Of a DNA stretch of 6,282 nt, positions 1 through 6,235 are shown in pieces; position 1 is the stretch's first letter; every line of letters starts with the position of its first letter. The notes beneath the pieces are model-generated. The model was not told where the DNA came from and ran no database searches. It was given only the letters and a program-made list of their open reading frames with translations. A program made the translations under genes and the position numbers. Origin of the DNA: Campylobacteraceae bacterium (lineage in GTDB: Bacteria; Campylobacterota; Campylobacteria; Campylobacterales; Sulfurospirillaceae); contig JALVAU010000399.1 in the NCBI GenBank assembly GCA_027011025.1, positions 1 to 6,282 on the forward strand, written 5' to 3'.

Positions 1-1
1 G

Positions 2-46
2 CCTTATGAAAACCGGGCTGATTTGCGAAAATATTTTATCACCTGA
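2..46 (+). CDS. Possible 3' end of an unidentified gene (partial, 14 codons)
   Basis: One frame is open from the window edge to a TGA and reads PYENRADLRKYFIT, a charged, helix-like C-terminal tail that stops three bases before the tRNA. I do not recognise the family. Support is weak: another forward frame and a reverse frame are also open over this short stretch, and the codons CGG and CGA are unusual beside the AGA-rich genes in the rest of the window. The alternative is that these bases are only the tRNA leader, with an AT-rich TATTTT at 32-37 as a poor -10 candidate. Confidence 0.3.
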   Translation, partial: PYENRADLRKYFIT

Positions 47-49
47 CTT

Positions 50-125
50 GGGGTGTTAGCTCAGCTGGGAGAGCACGACGCTGGCAGCGTCGGGGTCAGC
101 GGTTCGATCCCGCTACACTCCACCA
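50..125 (+). tRNA. tRNA-Ala, anticodon GGC
   Basis: A full 76-base cloverleaf is visible. The acceptor stem is 50-56 with 115-121, the D arm 59-74, and the anticodon stem 76-80 with 88-92. The anticodon loop CTGGCAG carries GGC at 83-85, the variable loop is GGGTC, and the T stem is 98-102 with 110-114 around TTCGATC. The discriminator is A122 and the CCA end is encoded at 123-125. The third acceptor pair is G52 with T119, the G3:U70 wobble that is the identity element for alanyl-tRNA synthetase, so anticodon and identity element agree. It reads GCC and GCU alanine codons. The convergent M14 gene ends only four bases beyond the CCA, and no rho-independent terminator hairpin separates them. 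Confidence 0.97.
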
Positions 126-129
126 TCTA

Positions 130-2700
130 TCAAAATGTTACATGCAAAATCTCTGGCGAAGAGTAGTTTGGAACATTATCATAAGTAAATACACTATAAA
201 ACTTATCTCTATCTAGCGAACCAAATGTGTCAAAGGTGTATTCATCTTTTCCACCATATATCTTAACTCCATCCATGAAGTTTTTTGGTGGATGAAATGA
301 GTTTCTCACAACATACGAGCCGACAAAATCTCTATCTTTAGGATTTGTCCATAAAAGTTTTATTTTGCCATTTTCTATGGTGTATTTCAAATCTTTTACT
401 TTTTGCAGAGGCTCTTTTCTTTTATTTATATACTCTATGATGAGTTTTGGATTTGCTCCCCATCTCACTATGCGTCCAGCTACTCGCGATAGAGATGTCG
501 TAGCATTGATGATGATCTCTAACTCTTTTTTATCTTCATGCACTTTTTCTAATTGCAATAACGAGAGTGTATCGAACATAAAATAGTGTTTTCTTTTCTT
601 GTTTAAAAAACTATCTTGCAATTCATATCCTATATACTCTACACTTTCCCTATTTTTCACATCTTCATAACTTGAGATCTTCTCCTCTTTCTCTAAAAGT
701 TCAAGATAAAAACTGATGCCTTTTGTTGTTTTATAGGTCGTTTGATTTTCTAACTCTATATATGCTCTAGTTATAACTGTTGTATCAGGATTTGGCAAAA
801 CAGATAAATCATATCTGAGATGCCCATATATTTTATTGCCTTTTTTATCAAAACCACTCTCTAATATCTCTCTTTGCATACCTATGCTTATCTCTTGTGA
901 CAAAGAAGGGGTGATTTCTATTTTGATACTAGGCAAAGTGTATTTTATCTCTAGCATTGGACGATAGTGGAGACCTCCACCAAAAGTTCCATATCCTATG
1001 TCATATTGCATGATTTGCGAATCCTCGCCATAGGGCAACTCTTTTGGTCCGTCCAATCTAAACAGGACGCTATTTTGATCTAATCTCTCTTGCAAAAGCG
1101 AACATTGATACGAAGAAAAATCCCAATAATTCCAAATACCTTGAGTTAAATTTTGAGACTTTATAGCATCTCCGATAACTTGCACGCAAGGGGCATTCTC
1201 TACTTGTTTAAAATCAGTTACATCATTTACCTCATCACTGTCTATCAAACATAAATTCCACTCACCAAACCTCTCAATTTTAGCCCCTACCCTATTCATA
1301 GGATAGAGATGAAACCTTGCCTCTTTTATAATAGCATCATTTGGTACAGAGCTTAGATCATAACTGATTACTCCATCACATACACCTTTGGCTTTATTAA
1401 TTCCGACAAAAAGAGAGTTTTTTCCAAAATGTGCTCTATTGACTTCGCTCATATTTTCGCCAACATACCCTGTTCCATCTTTTAGTGCAAATAACATTTT
1501 TGAAAATTCTGTATTTTTTAAATCCGTCTTTACTTTTACAACAGGCACAAATGGAGATTTTAATTTTGTCTTTTTATTGACTACTCTTATCGTATAGTAA
1601 TATGACTTGAAAGACTCTAACTCTATATCCCTAAAAGTATGTTCTTTGGTAATTCCTATTATATTATGCTCACCACATGGAGCCTTGTCTCTTGTGTTTC
1701 TATATATCTCAAAATATATATCATCTCTTAGCTCATATGCCCAAGTCAGCTCTACAAAATCCACACCAACATCTTTTATAGTAAAATTATCAACCCTTTT
1801 TGGTGCAAGCGAAGAGTAGTTGATAGTCTCCTCAAAAGCCTTTAGCAATGCGGGAATATTTTCATTTACAGAACTACTCATAACCTTCATATAATCTGGG
1901 ATATTCTTGGTTCCAACCTCAGCCACTAGCGCTAGAATTCCTTTAGAATAATAATACTCTCTACCGCTTCCGCTTATCAACTTTGCCGGTGGCTTACCTC
2001 TATGAATTCCGTAGTTTCGTCCTGTCACTCTATTTATCTGTTCACTCATATTTGCACATAGAGTATTTAAATCTGTGCCATCTATCTCACTTTCGTGTCT
2101 AAACTTATGAGCAGGAAAAAAGACATTTCCTTGAGAGTGATAATCAAGCGCTATAGTGATATTTGAATGAGAATCAACAAACTCTTTTATGGCTTTGGTT
2201 TCTGGTTCACTAAAAGGCTCACTTCCACCATAAACATTTGAGCTCATATTTGTAGTTTTTGTAAATCCTACAGAAAAATTACGATTTAGATCAACTCCAA
2301 AAGAGCCGTCAGGATTTTTTCTTCTGTTTTTTCTCCAAAACGAGAAGTGTTTTCTTGAGTATTCAAAGCCATCAGGATTTAGACAAGGCACTATGTATAG
2401 AGTTGAGCGTTTTAGATACTCCTTTATTCTTGGATTTATTTCATAGTTACCCAAAATATACTCTATAAATTTTAGAGCAAGCTCATGCCCTATCCACTCT
2501 CTAGCATGGATAGTGCCGGTAAACAAAAGTGCCGGTTTTTTGCTCGCCTCATCTACATGTAGAGATAGGGTTGCTAACACTATCTCTCTATTTTCCTCAG
2601 TTTTGCCTATAGTTTGAATTTTAATGATATCTGGAAATTGAGATTGGGCTTTTTTTAGTAACTCTATTCCTTTATCGTACGAAATATATTGATTTTTCAT
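130..2700 (-). CDS. Multidomain M14 zinc carboxypeptidase (CPA/B-like) with FnIII and DNRLRE-like domains
   Basis: This 856-residue protein starts with an M14 metallocarboxypeptidase domain (about residues 1-295), which removes C-terminal amino acids. Zinc ligands are H65 and E68 in IHAREWI and H188 in DYHSQG. Substrate-carboxylate residues match R123 (FWRKN) and N139-R140 (VDLNRNF). The catalytic Glu is E261 in AEVG. HAREW is typical of the carboxypeptidase A/B branch. The Tyr248 position of bovine enzyme seems to be Lys or Leu (240-241). A fibronectin III-like domain follows (about 299-395), then two related beta-sandwich units of DNRLRE type (about 400-595 and 597-765), recognisable from the repeated YDLSxxPN signature, then a second FnIII-like domain (about 768-856). 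The N-terminus is hydrophilic with no signal peptide or membrane segment, which is odd because these accessory domains are usual in secreted proteins. It is the last gene of the leftward unit, 11 bases after the ligase-HhH gene. The ATG at 2700 has no clear Shine-Dalgarno sequence, so coupled translation is likely. The peptidase call is firm; the accessory-domain names are less certain and the substrate is unknown. Confidence 0.9.
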   Translation of the reverse strand: MKNQYISYDKGIELLKKAQSQFPDIIKIQTIGKTEENREIVLATLSLHVDEASKKPALLFTGTIHAREWIGHELALKFIEYILGNYEINPRIKEYLKRSTLYIVPCLNPDGFEYSRKHFSFWRKNRRKNPDGSFGVDLNRNFSVGFTKTTNMSSNVYGGSEPFSEPETKAIKEFVDSHSNITIALDYHSQGNVFFPAHKFRHESEIDGTDLNTLCANMSEQINRVTGRNYGIHRGKPPAKLISGSGREYYYSKGILALVAEVGTKNIPDYMKVMSSSVNENIPALLKAFEETINYSSLAPKRVDNFTIKDVGVDFVELTWAYELRDDIYFEIYRNTRDKAPCGEHNIIGITKEHTFRDIELESFKSYYYTIRVVNKKTKLKSPFVPVVKVKTDLKNTEFSKMLFALKDGTGYVGENMSEVNRAHFGKNSLFVGINKAKGVCDGVISYDLSSVPNDAIIKEARFHLYPMNRVGAKIERFGEWNLCLIDSDEVNDVTDFKQVENAPCVQVIGDAIKSQNLTQGIWNYWDFSSYQCSLLQERLDQNSVLFRLDGPKELPYGEDSQIMQYDIGYGTFGGGLHYRPMLEIKYTLPSIKIEITPSLSQEISIGMQREILESGFDKKGNKIYGHLRYDLSVLPNPDTTVITRAYIELENQTTYKTTKGISFYLELLEKEEKISSYEDVKNRESVEYIGYELQDSFLNKKRKHYFMFDTLSLLQLEKVHEDKKELEIIINATTSLSRVAGRIVRWGANPKLIIEYINKRKEPLQKVKDLKYTIENGKIKLLWTNPKDRDFVGSYVVRNSFHPPKNFMDGVKIYGGKDEYTFDTFGSLDRDKFYSVFTYDNVPNYSSPEILHVTF

Positions 2701-2711
2701 GATTGAGTTTT

Positions 2712-4115
2712 TTAGTTAACTCTATCCTCCTTGAAGCTTACCCAAGCGGATACAATTTTTTTTACAAGCTTTTCCTTGATGCCTTTTATCTTAGAAAATG
2801 CACTAGGGTTAAACTCAAGATTTTCTACTATCTCATCTTCACTAAACTCTTCAAATATCTTCTGTATTTTTTTACTGCCAAGACCGCTAATACCTTCAAA
2901 AAGAGTCTGTAAATCTTGCTGGTCAATTATAATCTCCGGTGATGCTTCATCCCCACTAGTAGGAGCATCTAGATTTTGAATATTTTCTACTTCCATACTC
3001 TTGATACTCTTAAATTGAAATCTATCTTGAAAATTCCATTTTTCACTTGGCCACTCTTCATAATCTCTTGGGGCTACATCAAGCATAGGATACTGCTCAT
3101 CTAGCTCATGGATATAGTACTGAGAATCCCCATAAGATTTTTTCTTATCATCAAAATAGGCACCGTCATAACTTGGAGTATATTTACCAAAAGTTATATG
3201 CCTCATAGTCCTTAGAAGTGAACTGTCTATCTTGCCCAACTCTTCCCAGTTAAACATAGGCAGATGAGGTTTTTTCATCTTACCACCACTAAGACTCCAC
3301 ATCAGATACTGACCTATCCAGTCTCTTATATATGGAAATGCAGCAAAAGCAGTAGCACACTCTAAAATCCTTACATTTCCATCTTTTCCATAAGCTACAT
3401 CACAAGCCCAGTACTCTGCGTTTGCGGATTTGCTAACTTTTACGGCAAGATCTAGAACATTTTTTGGAACATCTTGATAATCCATACTTCCACCTTGGCT
3501 TGTATTTGTCAGCCAATCACCCTCAGGCGGTCTTCTCCAAAATGCACAAACCGGCTTGTGTCCTATAAGCATAACTCTGATATCTGCCTCCATCGGTATA
3601 AAATCTTGAACATAAATCGGATGATATTTCTTCTCATCAAAAAGCGCAATAGCCTCATCAACACTATCAACTTTATGCACAAAGTAACCACCATAATTTG
3701 AAGGGCCGTAACTTCTTTTGACAATTTTTGGATAATCCGTTTGTCTTAAAAATTTATACCCTTTTTCTCTATCATAAAATATATGAGTCTGCGGAATTGG
3801 CAAATTATATTTCCATGCAAATCTTGTAACATTCTCTTTAGATTTATTTGAAAATTGCGTATCCAAAGAAGGAATAAACCTTACATGCGGAAGTTCTCTT
3901 GCTATCTCTCTAAATGTTTCATAAGCAGTTGCAGGAATATTGCCAATCAAAACATCTATCTTCTTTTTTTTGACCTCTTTTATAAATCTTTTTTTATCAT
4001 TTTTCCAATGATATGTAACTGTTTCTATTTTTTCAGGCCACCCTTTGAAATTTGAATGGTCAAAAAACCTCAATACATAATCTAGGTATAAAAACCCTAA
4101 CTTAGGTAATCTCAT
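2712..4115 (-). CDS. RimK-like ATP-grasp ligase fused to a C-terminal (HhH)2 domain
   Basis: This 467-residue protein is an ATP-grasp carboxylate-amine ligase of the RimK superfamily, which activates a carboxylate as acyl-phosphate and joins it to an amine. A pre-grasp region (about 1-90) precedes the grasp fold (about 95-275). Visible elements are the nucleotide Lys in PKIVKRS (130-133), a glycine-containing loop at 137-143, the hinge YVQDF (168-172), DIR (178-180), RR (194-195) with WLTNTSQGGS (201-210), D239 and E252. The usual metal-binding Asn of the ExN motif is replaced: the sequence is LECATAF, so Ala254 stands there. A region of about 110 residues without a recognised domain (290-400) ends in an acidic, Ser/Pro-containing stretch. 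Residues 401-461 then form two helix-hairpin-helix motifs (ISGLGSKKIQKI and IKGIKEKLVKKI), resembling the DNA-binding tail of UvrC or RuvA. Its ATG touches the TAG of the upstream ligase gene, and an AAAGGA ribosome site lies inside that gene's end, so translation is probably coupled. The ATP-grasp call is firm. DNA binding is inference; HhH pairs can also bind protein. Confidence 0.87.
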   Translation of the reverse strand: MRLPKLGFLYLDYVLRFFDHSNFKGWPEKIETVTYHWKNDKKRFIKEVKKKKIDVLIGNIPATAYETFREIARELPHVRFIPSLDTQFSNKSKENVTRFAWKYNLPIPQTHIFYDREKGYKFLRQTDYPKIVKRSYGPSNYGGYFVHKVDSVDEAIALFDEKKYHPIYVQDFIPMEADIRVMLIGHKPVCAFWRRPPEGDWLTNTSQGGSMDYQDVPKNVLDLAVKVSKSANAEYWACDVAYGKDGNVRILECATAFAAFPYIRDWIGQYLMWSLSGGKMKKPHLPMFNWEELGKIDSSLLRTMRHITFGKYTPSYDGAYFDDKKKSYGDSQYYIHELDEQYPMLDVAPRDYEEWPSEKWNFQDRFQFKSIKSMEVENIQNLDAPTSGDEASPEIIIDQQDLQTLFEGISGLGSKKIQKIFEEFSEDEIVENLEFNPSAFSKIKGIKEKLVKKIVSAWVSFKEDRVN

Positions 4116-5018
4116 CTATTGTTCCTTTACTTTTCTATCTATTAGATTTACTATCTTTTCTATTTTCTTATCATTAAAGTTGAGTCCTATCTTTTCTTGA
4201 GCCGGTGTTGCAAAAGCCGGTATGCCGTTTACTTCTAAAACCACATACTCCTCCTTGTCTCTATCATAAATAATATCAACTCCGGCTATATCCAAGCCTG
4301 TTGCAAGCGCTGCTTTTTTTGCAGTATTTATAAGTTCATCATTTGCTTCTCTTAAAAATATAGAACCTCCACTTGTTACATTTGTTTTCCAGCTGTCTTT
4401 TGGTGCTTTTCTTCCATAACATGATATAAATTCACCATCAACTATATCTACTCTAAAATCTGTATTATCATAATTTATAAATTTTTCAACATAAAAAAAT
4501 CTTAAATCAGCCTGATTTAAAAATGGCATCAAAACATCTAGTGTCTCCTCATTCTCTATCTTGGTAAGCCCTACTCCACCCCAGCCGTCAACCGGCTTGT
4601 AAACCATTTTGTGCCAATCTTGTATAAAATTTCTAAGATACTTAGCATCATCTCTATGACAAAGCCTAAAACTAGTACATGGAACTCCACTGTTTTTTAA
4701 AGTAAACGATGTCTGAAATTTATCCTCTGTGAGCTCAAATGCACCATAGCTATTGATAGTTGGCATAAGCCTGTCTATAACTTTATAGAGATAAACTTGA
4801 TATTGTGTTTGCTCACCCGCATTGTAGGAGAAAAAGAGATCCAAATCATTTAAAACCAAATTGTTTATCATAATCTTATCATTTTTTGCAATAGCATATC
4901 TGAGATTTAGCCCTGTTTCCACATCAATATTGCGCTCTTTTAGTTTAGAAACTATCTTTTTTTCAATCTCGTCTCCACCGCCATTTTGATACATCCACAT
5001 GCCTATCGTATGCTTCAT
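4116..5018 (-). CDS. RimK-like ATP-grasp carboxylate-amine ligase
   Basis: With the start at 5018 the protein has 300 residues, the usual size for a RimK or glutathione-synthetase-like ligase. These enzymes use ATP to form an amide or peptide bond, classically adding glutamate or a similar amino acid. An N-terminal pre-grasp domain (about 1-95) precedes the ATP-grasp fold (about 97-295). Visible residues are K100 and K141 for nucleotide, the glycine loop GWGGVG (145-150), the hinge VEKF (177-180), DFR (187-189), R203, WKTNVTSGGS (210-219), and the metal site D248, E262 and N264 in LEVNG. All expected catalytic positions are present, unlike in the next gene. The shared W-x-TN-x-GGS pattern suggests the two ligases are paralogues. 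It is the first gene of the leftward unit. An in-frame ATG at 5102 would add 28 residues, but it lies upstream of the likely promoter, whereas the ATG at 5018 has an excellent GGAGGA site. The substrate cannot be told from sequence. Confidence 0.9.
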   Translation of the reverse strand: MKHTIGMWMYQNGGGDEIEKKIVSKLKERNIDVETGLNLRYAIAKNDKIMINNLVLNDLDLFFSYNAGEQTQYQVYLYKVIDRLMPTINSYGAFELTEDKFQTSFTLKNSGVPCTSFRLCHRDDAKYLRNFIQDWHKMVYKPVDGWGGVGLTKIENEETLDVLMPFLNQADLRFFYVEKFINYDNTDFRVDIVDGEFISCYGRKAPKDSWKTNVTSGGSIFLREANDELINTAKKAALATGLDIAGVDIIYDRDKEEYVVLEVNGIPAFATPAQEKIGLNFNDKKIEKIVNLIDRKVKEQ

Positions 5019-5024
5019 GCTATA

Positions 5025-5030
5025 TCCTCC
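5025..5030 (-). promoter_or_regulatory. Ribosome binding site that fixes the first ligase start
   Basis: On the minus strand GGAGGA is followed by six bases (TATAGC) and then ATG at 5018. This is the strongest Shine-Dalgarno sequence in the window and selects the 300-residue product over the 328-residue reading frame that begins at 5102. Confidence 0.88.
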
Positions 5031-5046
5031 AAAGGTAAGATTTAAA

Positions 5047-5052
5047 ATTATA
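5047..5052 (-). promoter_or_regulatory. -10 box for the leftward ligase/M14 unit
   Basis: The minus strand reads TATAAT, preceded by TTTGAG. Initiation near 5040 would give a leader of about 22 bases containing the GGAGGA site. The -35 position reads ACTCAA, which is not TTGACA-like; the main sigma factor of Campylobacterota is known to need little or no -35 sequence. The transcription start is inferred. Confidence 0.72.
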
Positions 5053-5074
5053 CTCAAATTTACCATAATTTGAG

Positions 5075-5080
5075 TATAAT
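5075..5080 (+). promoter_or_regulatory. -10 box for the rightward M20 gene
   Basis: The plus strand reads TATAAT in the context TTTGAGTATAAT, the mirror image of the leftward promoter. Initiation near 5087 would give a leader of about 18 bases before the GTG start. The two -10 boxes are only 28 bp apart centre to centre, so RNA polymerase bound at one should overlap the other. Confidence 0.72.
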
Positions 5081-5104
5081 TACAGAAAAATTTAAGGCTC
5101 ATCG

Positions 5105-6202
5105 GTGAAAAAATTTGACGAATTAAAAGAACTTATAGAGATAAACTCTTACACTCAAAATAAAAATGGTGTGGATAGAAACGGCGATATTTACAAATCA
5201 AAAATGGCAAAACTAGGATTTACATGTAGAGTTTTTGAAAGAGAAGAGATAGGAGACCATCTGCTGTTTCAATCACACAAAAGAGAAGGCAAGAAACTTC
5301 TGCTATTAGGACATATGGATACTGTTTTTCCAAAAGGTACATTTTGTGATTTCAAAGAGGATGAAGAGTGGATATATGGACCGGGCGTTTGCGATATGAA
5401 AGGCGGAAATATGGTTGCTATAGAAGCCCTTAGAAATATATATAAAAAATATGGAAAAATTCAAAATATAGATCTTATGTTAGTAAGTGACGAAGAGGGT
5501 GGAAGCGATGACTCAAAATATGTAACTGCCGGGGTTGCAAAAGATTATGACTACTGTTTGGTTTATGAAGCAGCTGGAGTAAATCTTGAAGTCGTGGTGG
5601 CAAGAAAAGGAGCAGGTACATTCTATATAGACATAGAGGGTAAAGCTGCACATGCCGGCAATAACTATAAACTTGGAATTGATGCTAATCTTGAAGCAGC
5701 ATACAAAGTTCAAGAGCTTATAAAGCTCACAAATTTAGACGAGGGTACAACAGTAAATGTAGGTAAAATAGAAGGAGGTGTCGGAGCAAACACAATCTCT
5801 CCTTATGCAAAACTGACTTTTGAAGTAAGATATACTCATACTTATGAGCGAGATAGAGTATTAAGGGAAATAGACAACATTATAAATACCGCACATGTAA
5901 AAGGAACAAACTCTTATCTAACAGGAGGTATTCAAAGAGATGTTATGGAAGAAAATGCCACACAAATGAAGTTCTTCGATAACATAGAAAAATATACAGG
6001 CGAAAAACTCCTCAAAGAATCTAGAGGCGGAGTTAGTGATGCAAATATAGTCTCATCACATGGAACACCTGCACTCGATGGGTTTGGACCATTTGGAGAC
6101 GGAGATCATACAGCACACGAAAGAGCTTTAAAAAGCAGTTTCACCCAAAGAATAAACCTATCCACAAAGATTTTTGAAGGCATACTTGAAGGTAAAATAT
6201 AG
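5105..6202 (+). CDS. M20-family zinc carboxypeptidase, carboxypeptidase G2-like
   Basis: This 365-residue protein is a di-zinc M20 metallopeptidase, a family that removes C-terminal amino acids (often glutamate in carboxypeptidase G2 relatives), opens N-acyl amino acids or splits dipeptides. Metal ligands appear complete: H70 in GHMDTVFP, bridging D97 in GPGVCDMKGG, E131 next to the catalytic E130 in SDEEGG, E155, and H338 in DHTAHE. D72 is the supporting Asp. The inserted dimerisation domain (about 165-275) includes H183 in KAAHAG, a residue that usually reaches the partner active site, and GANTIS (227-232). There is no signal peptide, so it should be cytoplasmic. It starts with GTG: AAGG at 5094-5097 sits seven bases upstream, an in-frame stop at 5093 rules out an earlier start, and the next ATG is residue 34, which would delete the N-terminal helix. 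It is transcribed away from the ligase genes from the shared palindrome, suggesting related substrates. ArgE, DapE and PepT are less likely because the motifs fit carboxypeptidase G2 best, but exact substrate is unknown. Confidence 0.9.
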   Translation: MKKFDELKELIEINSYTQNKNGVDRNGDIYKSKMAKLGFTCRVFEREEIGDHLLFQSHKREGKKLLLLGHMDTVFPKGTFCDFKEDEEWIYGPGVCDMKGGNMVAIEALRNIYKKYGKIQNIDLMLVSDEEGGSDDSKYVTAGVAKDYDYCLVYEAAGVNLEVVVARKGAGTFYIDIEGKAAHAGNNYKLGIDANLEAAYKVQELIKLTNLDEGTTVNVGKIEGGVGANTISPYAKLTFEVRYTHTYERDRVLREIDNIINTAHVKGTNSYLTGGIQRDVMEENATQMKFFDNIEKYTGEKLLKESRGGVSDANIVSSHGTPALDGFGPFGDGDHTAHERALKSSFTQRINLSTKIFEGILEGKI

Positions 6203-6219
6203 ATATAATTATTTCGCCA

Positions 6220-6235
6220 TATAATACAGATTATA
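6220..6235. promoter_or_regulatory. Small inverted repeat of two facing TATAAT boxes after the M20 gene
   Basis: TATAAT, ACAG and ATTATA follow one another, giving a perfect 6-bp inverted repeat. Its right half extends to ATTATACTCCTATT (6230-6243), which matches 12 of 14 bases of the left arm of the divergent-promoter palindrome. It could be a promoter for a gene beyond the window or an isolated regulator half-site. As a terminator it is poor, because the stem is all A/T and no T-run follows directly. In DNA this AT-rich, chance is a real alternative. The rest of 6203-6282 shows no gene. Confidence 0.3.

Larger units (their letters stand above)
5046..5081. repeat. Perfect 15-bp inverted repeat, shared divergent promoter and possible operator
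   Basis: The arms are AATTATACTCAAATT (5046-5060) and its exact reverse complement (5067-5081), separated by TACCAT. The repeat lies wholly in the gap between the divergent ATP-grasp and M20 genes. Each arm holds a perfect outward-facing TATAAT. A hairpin terminator is not a good explanation: no gene ends here and no T-run follows. Either a dimeric regulator binds it, or the symmetry simply reflects two matched promoters; the CTCAAATT part of the arms lies outside the -10 boxes, which favours the regulator. No regulator gene is in the window. Confidence 0.85.

Noticed and set aside
972..979. CTCCACCA matching the tRNA-Ala 3' end, as a possible attachment-site copy
   Set aside because: Only about nine bases match and they encode ordinary residues in the M14 protein; an attachment repeat should be longer and include the T arm.
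2512..2538. Direct repeat AGTGCCGGT, two copies 18 bp apart
   Set aside because: It lies inside the M14 catalytic domain and simply encodes similar residues around the zinc motif; no array or other copies follow.
365..4055. Several 66-82 codon forward open frames opposite the leftward genes, and one reverse frame opposite the M20 gene
   Set aside because: All lie entirely or almost entirely within strong coding sequence, have no convincing ribosome site, and their translations are low-complexity Ser/Phe/Leu/Ile-rich shadows without a recognisable domain.
5046..5081. The palindrome as a rho-independent terminator
   Set aside because: It lies between two gene starts, is AT-rich, has no following T-run, and its arms contain TATAAT boxes.
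5019..5102. A 28-residue N-terminal extension of the first ligase from an ATG at 5102
   Set aside because: It would start upstream of the leftward -10 box, overlaps the promoter palindrome and lacks a ribosome site, while the ATG at 5018 has GGAGGA at ideal spacing and gives the usual family length.
4201..5543. Near-identical 16-mers GCCGGTGTTGCAAAAG (4201-4216) and GCCGGGGTTGCAAAAG (5528-5543)
   Set aside because: Each is inside a coding region, on opposite coding strands, and fits the local protein sequence; two copies in unrelated genes are best taken as chance.
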